In this document: positions 44,842-53,026 of the stretch, one piece after another
Layout: each line of letters opens with the position of its first letter
Position numbering within the stretch: the stretch's first letter is position 1
Assembly (NCBI GenBank): GCA_031400455.1
Contig: JANNPX010000019.1
Coordinates: 62,001 to 126,000, forward strand
Source of the DNA: JANXYW01 sp031400455
GTDB lineage: Bacteria; Chloroflexota; Dehalococcoidia; DSTF01; JACRBR01
Direction of reading: 5' to 3'
DNA: 64,000 nucleotides
Made by a program: the position numbers and the translations under genes
The notes under the pieces: generated by a model
Databases searched by the model: none
What the model was told of the DNA's origin: nothing
Seen by the model: only the letters and a program-made list of their open reading frames with translations

Positions 44842-45275
44842 AGTCGCCCCTGCTCGTGCAGCCAGTCGACGAGGTACGCGCGATGCTCGTCGCGGTTCAG
44901 CGGCGCATCATCCGACATGCCGACGACTGCCGCGATCGCGAGGTCGCCCTCGTGCGTGAGGCTGATGTCGACGCCGCGCAACCCGATCCGCTCGCCGCGC
45001 TTCTTCGCATCACCGTGCAGGTAGACGAGCGGCTTGCCTCGTCGATTCGGCAGAACTTCGATCTCACGCCAGGCAAGGCCGCGCGCGCCGGTGCCGAGGG
45101 CCTTCATGACGGCCTCTTTCGCCGCGAACCGCGCCGCGAGTTCGTGCACCCGTCCGCGGCAGAAGGCCACTTCCTCGGGCGTGTAGACGCGCCGCAGGAA
45201 GCGCTCCGGGTGCTTCGCGAGCACCTTCGCCACGCGCGATATCACGATCACATCGATACCGACGGCCATCTCCAT
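44838..45275 (-). CDS. acpS: holo-[acyl-carrier-protein] synthase
   Basis: Attaches phosphopantetheine to acyl carrier protein. Family motifs: VGIDVIVISRVAKVL (N-terminal metal-binding Asp), FAAKEAVMKALGTG (catalytic Glu/Lys helix), ISLTHEGDLAIAAVV. Length 145, with a C-terminal 25-residue extension. The ATG at 45275 is fixed by TACAAT six bases upstream; another ATG lies two codons further. It begins the minus-strand cluster acpS-nnr-cysteine desulfurase. Confidence 0.94.
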   Translation of the reverse strand: MEMAVGIDVIVISRVAKVLAKHPERFLRRVYTPEEVAFCRGRVHELAARFAAKEAVMKALGTGARGLAWREIEVLPNRRGKPLVYLHGDAKKRGERIGLRGVDISLTHEGDLAIAAVVGMSDDAPLNRDEHRAYLVDWLHEQGRL

Positions 45276-45287
45276 GGCTGGATTGTA
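45276..45287 (-). promoter_or_regulatory. leaderless promoter -10 (TACAAT)
   Basis: TACAAT (45287-45282 on the minus strand), six bases (CCAGCC), then ATG at 45275. Confidence 0.6.
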
Positions 45288-45408
45288 CAGGCGGGGACGA
45301 TCCTCAAAGGGCACGACGCAAGGAACGCCTGAGACCGTCCCCTCGCTTCCGAGCGCCGAACTCGGTCGTTACACTGGCGTCGCCAATGCCAGTACGAATG
45401 GAGCAGCC

Positions 45409-46290
45409 ATGACCGCGACGATCATCGACGGCACTGTTATCGCGCAGCAGGTGCTGGACGAGGTGCGGGGAGAGGTGGCGCGGCTGCGTGCGGCGGGCAC
45501 TGAGCCGGGCCTCGCCGTCGTGCTGGTGGGGGAGAATCCCTCGTCGGTGTCGTATGTGCGCGGCAAGGCGCGCGACGCGGCCGCGGTCGGGATGCGGTCG
45601 GAGACTATCCGCATCTCCGCAGACATCTCGCAGGATGGGCTGCTCGGGATGGTGGCCGACCTCAACGCTGATCCGCGCTGGCACGGCATCATTGTGCAAC
45701 TCCCACTGCCGCCGCACATCGACGAGACGCTGGCGACCTCCGCCGTTCTGCCTGGGAAGGATGTTGACGGCCTGCATCCGATCAACGTAGGGCGCCTGTT
45801 CCGGGGTGAGCCGGGGTTCATTTCGTGCACACCGCATGGTGTGATCCAGATGCTGCTCCGGACCGGCAACGATCCGGCGGGAAAGCACGTCGTGCTGTGC
45901 GGTCGCTCGAATCTCGTGGGGAAGCCGCTGGCCGGGCTGCTGATACAGAAGCGACGCGGCGGGAATGCGACGCTCACCATCTGCCACACCGCGACGGCCG
46001 ATATCGGCGAGTACACGCGTCAGGCAGACATCCTCATCGCCGTCATGGGACGCCCGAAGACGATCACCGCGGATATGGTGCACGAAGGCGCCGTCGTCAT
46101 CGATGTCGGCGTGAACGCCATTCCGGATGCGACGAAGAAGAAAGGCACGCGCCTCGTCGGTGATGTCGACTTCGACGCGGTGGCAGAAAAGGCCTCGGCC
46201 ATCACGCCCGTCCCCGGGGGCGTGGGCCCCATGACGCGGGCGATGCTGCTTCACAACACGGTGATCGCCGCTTCGGGCGGGCCGACGTAG
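45409..46290 (+). CDS. folD: methylenetetrahydrofolate dehydrogenase / cyclohydrolase
   Basis: Bifunctional folate one-carbon enzyme of 293 residues. Signature motifs: VGENPSSVSYVRGKARDAAAVG with the catalytic Lys, IIVQLPLPPHID, PGKDVDGLHPINVGRL, SCTPHGVIQML, GRSNLVGKPLAGLL, VIDVGVNAI and TPVPGGVGPMTRAMLLHNT. The ATG at 45409 has GGAG 6 bases upstream; a TACACT lies about 40 bases earlier. Divergent from acpS. Confidence 0.96.
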   Translation: MTATIIDGTVIAQQVLDEVRGEVARLRAAGTEPGLAVVLVGENPSSVSYVRGKARDAAAVGMRSETIRISADISQDGLLGMVADLNADPRWHGIIVQLPLPPHIDETLATSAVLPGKDVDGLHPINVGRLFRGEPGFISCTPHGVIQMLLRTGNDPAGKHVVLCGRSNLVGKPLAGLLIQKRRGGNATLTICHTATADIGEYTRQADILIAVMGRPKTITADMVHEGAVVIDVGVNAIPDATKKKGTRLVGDVDFDAVAEKASAITPVPGGVGPMTRAMLLHNTVIAASGGPT

Positions 46291-46891
46291 GGCTGCGTCG
46301 GCGCCCGTAGATACGACTCTGGGTCTGACGGGTAGGAAGTGTGACGAGACACGAAGAAGCCGGCCCTCCAGCCGGCTGCTTCGTCTTTCTCTGCCTTGGA
46401 CAAACCCCTACCAGTGCTTCTGCAGGGAGGGACGGTCGGCCAAACCGCCCCCGGTGTCTCTCCCTCAACGGCCGGACCCCCGCCTTGTTTGCCACCAAAG
46501 CATCCGGCGCCTCAGAATCGACAACCTTCCCGGGACCCACTCCTTTCGGATCCGCCGCTCCCTCCTCGCCTCCCGCGAGACTCCCCGCCAACAGGGAGCG
46601 GCACCGTTAAATCTTCGAATCTCGCAGCGTTATGACTTCTCTGGTCTTGCGAACGGATGAAAACTAATGCATGATGCCTGAGAACTGATTGCCATAACAC
46701 GTGTACTACTTCGTGAAATCAAGCACATGAACAGAGAACCGTGATTCGAATACCCTGATTGCGTATGCCTGATTACTTATACATGCATTCTAGTTCCTGA
46801 AATCAACCTGTCAAGTACCTTTACCATCGATTTTGAAACTATTTTTCGCCTCGGACGTTAGACCAGCTTCCAGGGAAGGACGGCTGAATCT
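46291..46891. other. 600-base non-coding stretch
   Basis: Contains the folD terminator (46352-46389), a GC-rich half to about 46635 with short unconvincing frames, and an AT-rich half (about 46636-46855) very unlike the rest of the window, with repeated CTGATT/ATGCCTGA words. I see no gene, known RNA family or riboswitch in it; it may hold the control region of the next gene. Confidence 0.5.
46352..46389 (+). terminator. terminator after folD
   Basis: CGAAG-A-AGCCGGC / GCCGGCT-G-CTTCG stem with loop CCTCCA, then GTCTTTCT. Confidence 0.75.
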
Positions 46892-47587
46892 ATGAAACAG
46901 CAGCAACGGTGGGGCCTGCTTACCAATCACGCCCTCGTTCTCGTCTTTGTCGTCCGCCACAGCGGCGCGACGGTGCGAGAGATCTCGGCCGGCGTAGGCG
47001 TCACCGAGCGCGCGACGCTCGAGATCCTGCGCATCCTCAGCGAAGGCGGCATCGTGGAGCGGCACCGCGAAGGCCGCCGGAACACCTACTCGGTCGATTT
47101 CGATGCATTGGCGGCATACCGCCGCGAGGGAACCGTGACGCTGACGCCGCGGGTGTTTGTAGACGGGCTGATTGGCACGCTGCTCGCAATCACGGATTAC
47201 CGCGGCGACGGCGGGCCGAAGCGCGAACCGCCGGATTCCGGGGCGCTCGACCCAAAAATCGGTTCATGGGGCTTTTTCACGAACCACACGCTGTTGCTGC
47301 TCTCGATCGCGATGGATCCGGCGAGCACGGTGCGGGAGATGGCAGTCGGTGTTGGCGTCACGGAGCGTGCTGTGGTGGCGATCCTGAACCAACTCGAGGA
47401 TGAGGGCATCATTGTCCGTCAGAAGCAGGGGCGGCGTAATACGTACCTGATCGACTTCTCAGCGCTGCACGCGTTCCCGCGCTGGTCGCCCGGCGACTGG
47501 CCGCTGCCGCCGCAGCTCGTGGACATCGCCGTGAAGGGCCTGGAGTCGCTCTCGCAGCGCAGCGGCGGCATGAGCGCCGCCAGCTGA
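46892..47587 (+). CDS. regulator with two tandem winged-helix domains
   Basis: 231 residues containing the same DNA-binding unit twice. Unit 1 (about 7-70: GLLTNHALVLVFVVRHSG, TVREISAGVGVTERATLEIL, GIVERHREGRRNTYSVDF) and unit 2 (about 125-190: GFFTNHTLLLLSIAMDP, TVREMAVGVGVTERAVVAIL, GIIVRQKQGRRNTYLIDF) align along their full length, pointing to an internal gene duplication. Each resembles MarR/ArsR-type winged helices. GGAAGGA precedes the ATG. A long AT-rich region lies upstream. Confidence 0.75.
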   Translation: MKQQQRWGLLTNHALVLVFVVRHSGATVREISAGVGVTERATLEILRILSEGGIVERHREGRRNTYSVDFDALAAYRREGTVTLTPRVFVDGLIGTLLAITDYRGDGGPKREPPDSGALDPKIGSWGFFTNHTLLLLSIAMDPASTVREMAVGVGVTERAVVAILNQLEDEGIIVRQKQGRRNTYLIDFSALHAFPRWSPGDWPLPPQLVDIAVKGLESLSQRSGGMSAAS

Positions 47588-47602
47588 CCGTTCGCTGAAC
47601 CG

Positions 47603-47628
47603 AAAAGACCGCCCACCAGGCGGTCTTT
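47603..47628. terminator. bidirectional terminator
   Basis: AAAGACCGCC and GGCGGTCTTT form a 10-bp stem around CACCA, with T on one side and A on the other, between two convergent genes. Confidence 0.85.
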
Positions 47629-47653
47629 GTACTGCGACCGACGAACGCCCCAC

Positions 47654-48997
47654 CTACCCAACTCCGACCCGCTGATCCTCTCGGTCCAGTTCGACGGGCA
47701 TCGGCTCCGCATCGGCCATCTGGTGGCGTTCGTAGTAGAGGCGGATGAGGGCGTCGGCGAGCTTCTTGGAGTCGTGCCGGTAGCGGTTCTCTTCGGCGAT
47801 GACGTCCGCCTTCACCACGCGGGCGCCTTCCAGCTCGATGCGGTCGACGCGAACCGGTTCGGAGTGCCACTCTTCGGGCAGGACCGCTTCGGTGTTGCTG
47901 TTGGCCAGCACGAAGTCGAACGGGCTCGTGCCCTTGAGGTGCTCGCGGAGTGCGTCGTAGTGGTCGCTGACGCTGAAAGCGTCGGTCTCGCCATGCTGGG
48001 TGGCAACGTTGCAGACGTACACCTTCAGGGCCGGCGAGACTTCGATCGCGCGACGGATGCCCTCGACGAGCAGGTTGGGGAGTACACTTGTCATAAGACT
48101 GCCGGGCCCACAGATGACCAGATCGGCCTGCAGGATCGCCCGGATCGCGTCCGGGTTCGCCTTGATGTCCGGCGGGTCGAGGTAGATCTCCTTGACGTGA
48201 CCTCGCTCGGTGATCGCCGATTCGCCGCGGACGATCGTACCGTCGACCGTGCGCGCGCAGAGCGTCAGCGCGGAGAGGGTGGCGGGCAGGATCTGGCCGC
48301 GCACGGCGAGCACGCGGCTCGTTTCGCGGACTGCTTCCTCGAAGTTCCCGGCAACTTCCGTCATCGCGGCGATGAACAGGTTTCCGAAGGCGTGGCCTTC
48401 GAGCCCTTCACCCTCGGAGAAGCGGTACTCGAAGAGGCGCGACATGAGGGGCTCGGCGTCGGCCAGCGCGGCGATGTTCTTGCGAATGTCGCCTGGTGGC
48501 AGCACACCCAGCTCGCGTTGCAACCTGCCCGAACTGCCGCCATCGTCCGCAATCGAGACGATCGCCGTGATGTTGCCGGTGTACTCCTTAAGCCCGCGTA
48601 GCAGCGTCGAGAGGCCCGTGCCGCCACCGACGACGACGATCTTCGGACCGCGGCGCAGATAGCGGTGGTTGTAGATGATGTCGACGATGCTCTCGTTGCG
48701 CTCCGGCCGGATGAACGCCGACAGCAGCGACTGATTCAGCTTCCAGATGGCGAAGCTGATGATCGCCATGCTGGCGACGAGGAAGAGCGCCCCACGGATG
48801 TACCGAGGCACGAACTGCAGCGTCGCGTAGTAGACCCAGGCGGGGAACGTGTAGGTGCCGTAGACCTCACGCAGGAAGTACCCGAATCCGAGGCCCATGA
48901 CGGCGACGCCTACGAGCAGCAGCAGCAGCCACCGCTTGATGTGCATTCCGAAGTAGAACCACTTGATGAAGGAGGGGTCTCTTAGAAGCTGGCGCAT
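47654..48997 (-). CDS. YvcK/CofD-like protein with N-terminal membrane helices
   Basis: 447 residues. Two to three N-terminal helices (KRWLLLLLVGVAVMGLGFGYF and GALFLVASMAIISFAIW) precede the YvcK core: GPKIVVVGGGTGLSTLLRGLKEYTGNITAIVSIADDGGSSGRL, GDIRKNIAALAD, GHAFGNLFIAAM and ADLVICGPGSLMTSVLPNLLV. YvcK proteins bind UDP-sugars and tune cell-envelope and carbon metabolism; the core is related to CofD of F420 synthesis. The membrane-anchored form is less common than the soluble one. TAGACT lies 10 bases before the start. Confidence 0.9.
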   Translation of the reverse strand: MRQLLRDPSFIKWFYFGMHIKRWLLLLLVGVAVMGLGFGYFLREVYGTYTFPAWVYYATLQFVPRYIRGALFLVASMAIISFAIWKLNQSLLSAFIRPERNESIVDIIYNHRYLRRGPKIVVVGGGTGLSTLLRGLKEYTGNITAIVSIADDGGSSGRLQRELGVLPPGDIRKNIAALADAEPLMSRLFEYRFSEGEGLEGHAFGNLFIAAMTEVAGNFEEAVRETSRVLAVRGQILPATLSALTLCARTVDGTIVRGESAITERGHVKEIYLDPPDIKANPDAIRAILQADLVICGPGSLMTSVLPNLLVEGIRRAIEVSPALKVYVCNVATQHGETDAFSVSDHYDALREHLKGTSPFDFVLANSNTEAVLPEEWHSEPVRVDRIELEGARVVKADVIAEENRYRHDSKKLADALIRLYYERHQMADAEPMPVELDREDQRVGVG

Positions 48998-49056
48998 ATC
49001 GTCCGCCAGTCTATCACGCGGTTGAGGAGGAAAGGGAATAGCTTAGTTAGCAATTC

Positions 49057-50553
49057 TCAAACCCTGGCTTCGAGCTTGGCCTTCAAGACCTCGGTCAGTG
49101 TTTCGGCATTGGCTCGGCCACGTGTGGCACGCATCGCCTGCCCGACGAGGAACTTGACGGCCTCCTGCTTCCCGGCGCGGTAATCCTCTACCGCCTTCGG
49201 ATTTGCCTCCAGCACGCCATCGACGATGTCACTGATCTCGTCGGAGCCGCTGATCTGCTCCAGGCCGAGGTCCTTGATGAGCTGTCCGGGCGGCTTGCCC
49301 GTTGCGAACATCTCCTCGAAGACAGCCTTGGCACTCGTGCCCGTGAGCGCACCTCGTTCGACGAGATCGATCATACCATAGAGGTCGATCGCGGCGATCT
49401 TCGTGTCGCTGATATCCGAGCCCGCCGCGTGCAGCAGCCGGGCGAAGTCGCCGATCATCCAGTTCGCCACCTGGCGCGCGTAGCGATGTCGAGCTGCCTC
49501 GTCCTTGTCGCGAGCGGGCGCCATGGCCTGCTCGAAGTAGTCGGCGCGCGATCGCGTCTCGGTCAGCAGGTTCGACTCGTACTCGGCCAGACCGTACTCG
49601 CGCTCAAAGCGCGCGAGCTTCGCGTCGGGCAGTTCGGGCAGCTTTGTGCGGGCGGCGTCGACGTACGCAGCGTCGAGCGTCACGGGCGGCAGGTCCGGCT
49701 CGGGAAAGTAGCGATAGTCGTGCGCGCCTTCCTTCGAGCGCTGGCTGACGGTGCTTCCGTCGGCTTCGATCCAGCCACGGGTCTCCTGCGGGATGCGGTG
49801 GCCCGCGTCCAGTTCGACGGTCTGGCGGATCACTTCCGAGTGCAGCGCGTTGTACACCGCGCGGAAGCTGTTCATGTTCTTTACTTCGACCTTTGAGCCG
49901 TACTCAGTCTCGCCGATCGGGCGCAGCGAGATGTTCGCGTCGCAGCGGAAGTTGCCTTCCTCCATGTTCGCCTTGCTGACGCCGATGTAACGCAGGATCC
50001 GCTGCAGCTTCACCAGGTACGCGCGCGCCTCCTCAGGCGAGCGCAGATCCGGGTCGCCGACGATCTCCATCAGCGGCACGCCGGAGCGGTTCATATCGAT
50101 GAGCGAATACGTCTCGCCGCTGCCGTCGGTCTTGTGCGTCAGGCGCGCCGTGTCCTCTTCGAGGTGGCAGCGCGTGACGCCGATACGGCGCGGCTCCTCG
50201 CCTTCGACCTGGATCTCCAGCCAGCCGTGCTGAGACAGCGGCAGGTCGAACTGCGAGATTTGGTAGCCCTTGAGCAGGTCCGGGTAGGGGTAGTTCTTGC
50301 GGTCAAACTTCGAAAACGACGGGATCTCGCAGTTCAGCGCCAGCGCCGTCATGACGGTGTACTCGACCGCCTTCTCGTTCATCACGGGCAGCACGCCTGG
50401 CAGCGCCATGCACACCGGGCAGACGTGCGTGTTCGGTGGGGCGTCCGCGTACGCGGCGCTGCAGCCGCAGAACATCTTCCGCTCCGTCAGGAGCTGAACA
50501 TGCACCTCGAGGCCGATGACGGTTTCGTAGCGAGTGGCGGGAGTGGTGGTCAT
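49057..50553 (-). CDS. gatB: Asp-tRNA(Asn)/Glu-tRNA(Gln) amidotransferase subunit B
   Basis: tRNA-binding subunit of GatCAB, which converts Glu-tRNA-Gln to Gln-tRNA-Gln. ETVIGLEVHVQLLTERKMFCGCSAAY, VCPVCMALPG (Cys zinc pair), DRKNYPYPDLLKGYQISQFD, NRSGVPLMEIVGDPDLRSPEEA and the C-terminal YqeY-like helical domain. Length 498 from 50553; further upstream frame is not coding-like. gatA and gatC are not in this window. A TATAGT lies 24 bases before the ATG. Confidence 0.96.
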   Translation of the reverse strand: MTTTPATRYETVIGLEVHVQLLTERKMFCGCSAAYADAPPNTHVCPVCMALPGVLPVMNEKAVEYTVMTALALNCEIPSFSKFDRKNYPYPDLLKGYQISQFDLPLSQHGWLEIQVEGEEPRRIGVTRCHLEEDTARLTHKTDGSGETYSLIDMNRSGVPLMEIVGDPDLRSPEEARAYLVKLQRILRYIGVSKANMEEGNFRCDANISLRPIGETEYGSKVEVKNMNSFRAVYNALHSEVIRQTVELDAGHRIPQETRGWIEADGSTVSQRSKEGAHDYRYFPEPDLPPVTLDAAYVDAARTKLPELPDAKLARFEREYGLAEYESNLLTETRSRADYFEQAMAPARDKDEAARHRYARQVANWMIGDFARLLHAAGSDISDTKIAAIDLYGMIDLVERGALTGTSAKAVFEEMFATGKPPGQLIKDLGLEQISGSDEISDIVDGVLEANPKAVEDYRAGKQEAVKFLVGQAMRATRGRANAETLTEVLKAKLEARV

Positions 50554-50629
50554 AAGTAGATCTGGTAGCCCGCTGGCACTATAACAGCACCGGGATCCGG
50601 CCAACAAACGGACTGGCATCACGATCGGA

Positions 50630-50998
50630 TCACGAAGTCGATGGGCCGATTGCGACGAGCCGCCGTAACAGGTCCGGCAGCTCTTCGACGAGCTGCGAGC
50701 GGGCCACGACGGAATCGGCGCCGGCCTCGCGAGCGGCCCGGAGGATCGCAGGCTCTGTGTGCCGCCCGAATGCCAACACCTTCGAGCCACCATCCTTCGC
50801 GGCGAGGATCACCGACGGCACGTCGATGCCAGCAGCGTGGAGATCGATGACCACCAGCGCTGGGTGCGCCGCCACCGCGCTGTTCGCCGCGGGTGCGACA
50901 TCCGCTATCCGCGGCTCCATGCCGAGCTGCTCGACAGCGGCGCGGATGCGCGACTGGAACATCAGGTCGACGACAATGATGGCGACGGTAGCGCTCAC
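50630..50998 (-). CDS. degenerate receiver (CheY-like) protein
   Basis: 122 residues with receiver fold: N-terminal strand and acidic residue in AIIVVDLMF, putative phospho-acceptor Asp in PALVVIDLHAAG, but the acidic pair is reduced to one Asp and the conserved Lys near the end is not apparent (VVARSQLVEEL). It may be a pseudo-receiver without phosphorylation. Starts at GTG six bases after TATGAT. Stands alone. Confidence 0.6.
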   Translation of the reverse strand: MSATVAIIVVDLMFQSRIRAAVEQLGMEPRIADVAPAANSAVAAHPALVVIDLHAAGIDVPSVILAAKDGGSKVLAFGRHTEPAILRAAREAGADSVVARSQLVEELPDLLRRLVAIGPSTS

Positions 50999-51010
50999 GC
51001 GGGCATCATA
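50999..51010 (-). promoter_or_regulatory. leaderless promoter -10 (TATGAT)
   Basis: TATGAT (51010-51005 on the minus strand), six bases (GCCCGC), then GTG at 50998. Confidence 0.6.
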
Positions 51011-51084
51011 CCGCCGTGGGCGGGGGCGATCGTGCTATATTCGCATCGCTTCCGCCGGCGCGCCGGAGGGGGTGCTGTCCACGA

Positions 51085-51171
51085 GCCGGGGTGGCGGAAC
51101 TGGCATACGCAGCGGACTTAAAATCCGTGGGTCGCAAGACCTTGTGGGTTCAAATCCCACCCCCGGTACCA
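51085..51171 (+). tRNA. tRNA-Leu (anticodon TAA), CCA encoded
   Basis: Class II tRNA of 87 bases. Acceptor stem GCCGGGG/CCCCGGT, anticodon loop CTTAAAA giving UAA, long variable arm (GGGTCGCAAGACCTT), T-arm GTGGG-TTCAAAT-CCCAC, encoded CCA. A -10-like TATATT lies at 51036-51041. Confidence 0.96.
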
Positions 51172-51212
51172 ATCGGAACTCATGCAACTGATTGACCCTT
51201 GGAGGCAATTAC

Positions 51213-51644
51213 ATGGACAAAGCAGTCGTCGTGCACGAGTCTTCCTGTCCCGTCGAGGAATGGGGTGACGCCGGGCGCGGCAAAGTCACGTGGCGCACCC
51301 TGCTCAGCGGCGACCGGACGCCCACTTCACAGATGACGTTGGGCGTGACCGACGTCGGTCTGGCCGGGCGACCGAATCCGCTCCAATTGCACCGCCATGA
51401 GGCAACGGAGCTCTACTACGTTCTGTCAGGCGAAGGCGTCGTCAGCATCGATGGTGTCGAGCACGCGCTGCGCGCCGGTTCGAGCGTCTTCATTCCGGGC
51501 AACGTGCTCCATGGTGCTCGCAACACCGGCGACGAGACGCTGAGGTTGTTGTACGTGTTCGCGACCGACTCGTTCTCCGATGTCGAGTACGTGTTCCCCG
51601 GGTCCGAGCTTGAGACGACTGCATCTTCCGGCCCGACGGCGTGA
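51213..51644 (+). CDS. cupin-domain protein
   Basis: 143 residues with the metal-binding cupin motifs: LQLHRHEATELYYVLSGEGVV (His-x-His...Glu) and SVFIPGNVLHGARNTG with the last His. These folds bind a metal and act as dioxygenases, isomerases or sensors; role unknown. The ATG at 51213 has GGAGG 7 bases before it. It follows tRNA-Leu by 41 bases. Confidence 0.82.
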   Translation: MDKAVVVHESSCPVEEWGDAGRGKVTWRTLLSGDRTPTSQMTLGVTDVGLAGRPNPLQLHRHEATELYYVLSGEGVVSIDGVEHALRAGSSVFIPGNVLHGARNTGDETLRLLYVFATDSFSDVEYVFPGSELETTASSGPTA

Positions 51645-51901
51645 TAGTTGCTGATCGAGCAGGGCCAGCATTGTCGCTGGTGGCTGATGGATACGGCCGG
51701 CCGCGGAATGGTGTAGCGCGTGCCGTTTCACACGTTGCGTACCGCATCGTCGGTTTCCGCACACCCACCGGCGCAATGAACTTCCAACAACTCTGCGCGG
51801 GGGCTGTAACGTTGGCGGTTGCTGGCTGGTTACTACAGGTAGGCGGTGCTTGACGCGCATCGTTGACAACCAGGCAGTATTCCCGAGAGGACTCGCACCA
51901 T
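51645..51901. other. intergenic region upstream of the secreted pair
   Basis: A 70-codon open frame exists here but has no ribosome site and no family resemblance. The last part (from TTACTAC at 51830) is shared with the region before the second paralogue. Confidence 0.5.
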
Positions 51902-52246
51902 TTGAAGAAGCTCATTCTCCTTCCAGCAGCAATCGCCGCCATCGGTGTATCCGCCCTCTTCGTAGGTGACGCGTTCGCCGCCCAGGGCAGCGGCAAGAGC
52001 GCCGAGAACCGCAACGACAACTTCGTCGTCATCTGCCACTACGACCGGAACCAGCAGGGTCCGAACGCCGGCCCGCACACCATCACCGTGAACGCCAACG
52101 CCCTCGACCACCACCTCGCGAACCACGTGAAGGACGAAGGGTTCGTCGGTAACGACAAGGAAGGCGCCTGCACCGATGCGACGGCCGAGCCGACTTCCCA
52201 ACCGACATCTGAGCCGACGTCCGAGCCGACCTCAGCGCCGGACTAG
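51902..52246 (+). CDS. small secreted protein with ICH...H domain, paralogue 1
   Basis: Start taken as TTG at 51902 (AGAGGA 10 bases upstream), giving 114 residues; an earlier in-frame TTG (51863) would extend the N-terminus by 13. Signal peptide KKLILLPAAIAAIGVSALFVGDAFA, cleavage after AFA. The mature domain (about 70 residues) contains NDNFVVICHYDRNQQGPNAG and HTITVNANALDHHLANHVKD, with one Cys and spaced His. The pattern ICH...H...H resembles a domain met in secreted actinobacterial proteins, role unknown to me. The tail is a Pro/Thr/Ser stalk (EPTSQPTSEPTSEPTSAPD). A terminator follows. Confidence 0.7.
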   Translation: MKKLILLPAAIAAIGVSALFVGDAFAAQGSGKSAENRNDNFVVICHYDRNQQGPNAGPHTITVNANALDHHLANHVKDEGFVGNDKEGACTDATAEPTSQPTSEPTSEPTSAPD

Positions 52247-52271
52247 GACATCACCGTAGAAGCATGCGTAA

Positions 52272-52300
52272 GGGGCAGCCGAGTGGCTGCCCTTTTCGCT
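52272..52300 (+). terminator. terminator after paralogue 1
   Basis: GGGCAGCC-GAGT-GGCTGCCC followed by TTTTCGCT. The same stem ends paralogue 2. Confidence 0.85.
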
Positions 52301-52495
52301 TGCCCGCACTTGAATGCCGGGGCAGTTCTGAGGTACCGGATCGCCGGTTGGCAGTCGCCTGGTTCAAGCTGCAAATCCCGCTGACTTGAACGCGACGCAG
52401 GCTACGCGACATGCGTTTGGTGCCGATTACTACTGTCAGGGCGATGCGTGAAACGCGTCGTCGGGGTCAGGCATCCATTCCGAAAGGACCGTACC

Positions 52496-53002
52496 ATCAA
52501 GAAGTTCATTCTCCTTCCAGCATCCATAGCCGGGATCGGCCTCTCCGCGCTCTTTGCGGGCGGCGCCTTCGCTTCGCAGGGCAGCGGCGGCAGCGCTGAT
52601 AACCGGAACGACACGTTCGTCGTCATCTGCCACTACGACCGAAACCAGCAGGGGCCGAACGCCGGCCCGCACACGATCACGGTGAACACCAACGCCCTTG
52701 ATCATCACTTGCTGAATCACGTGAAGGCGGAAGGGTTCGTCGGCGACGACCACGTCGACGCTTGTCCCGAGGCGACGCCTGTCTCGACATTTGAAGCGAC
52801 TGCTACCGCCTCCGCGACTGCCGTGCCGACGCTAGAGCCGACGGCGACCGCCGAACCGACGCTAGAGCCGACAGCGACGGCCGAACCGACATTGGTGCCG
52901 ACAGCGACGGCCGAGCCAACGCTGGAGCCGACCGCGACCACTGAGCCGACATTGGAGCCCACGGCCGAGCCGACAGCGACAGAGACCGCCGTGCCTGACT
53001 AA
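52496..53002 (+). CDS. small secreted protein with ICH...H domain, paralogue 2
   Basis: Clearly duplicated from the gene upstream: signal KKFILLPASIAGIGLSALFAGGAFA, then NDTFVVICHYDRNQQGPNAG and HTITVNTNALDHHLLNHVKA. The C-terminal stalk is longer and built from about five PTLEPTATAE-type decapeptide units. Aligned with paralogue 1, the start falls on ATC (52496), seven bases after AAAGGA; the only other choice is GTG at 52448, which adds 16 residues. ATC starts are rare, so the start is unsure. Length 168 or 184. A matching terminator follows. Confidence 0.68.
   Translation: MKKFILLPASIAGIGLSALFAGGAFASQGSGGSADNRNDTFVVICHYDRNQQGPNAGPHTITVNTNALDHHLLNHVKAEGFVGDDHVDACPEATPVSTFEATATASATAVPTLEPTATAEPTLEPTATAEPTLVPTATAEPTLEPTATTEPTLEPTAEPTATETAVPD
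52826..52975 (+). repeat. 30-base in-frame tandem repeat
   Basis: Four full and one partial 30-base unit (CCGACGCTAGAGCCGACGGC and so on) encode PTLEPTATAE. Copies differ at a few third positions. Confidence 0.85.
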
Positions 53003-53026
53003 CGAACCGCCACAGCAACTCTCGGA

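Noticed and set aside
46390..46640. Riboswitch, tmRNA, RNase P or SRP RNA in the folD downstream gap
   Set aside because: I looked for the conserved words of these RNAs and found none; short frames here also lack ribosome sites.
46760..46800. DnaA boxes in the AT-rich island (replication origin)
   Set aside because: Only one loose TTATACATG-like word was seen, no cluster of TTATCCACA-type boxes.
51641..51853. 70-codon open frame before the secreted pair
   Set aside because: No ribosome site, no family, and its 3' part is the shared upstream region of the duplicated unit.
52826..52975. Tandem 30-base units as a CRISPR array
   Set aside because: There are no spacers; units are contiguous, in frame and encode PTLEPTATAE inside a secreted protein.
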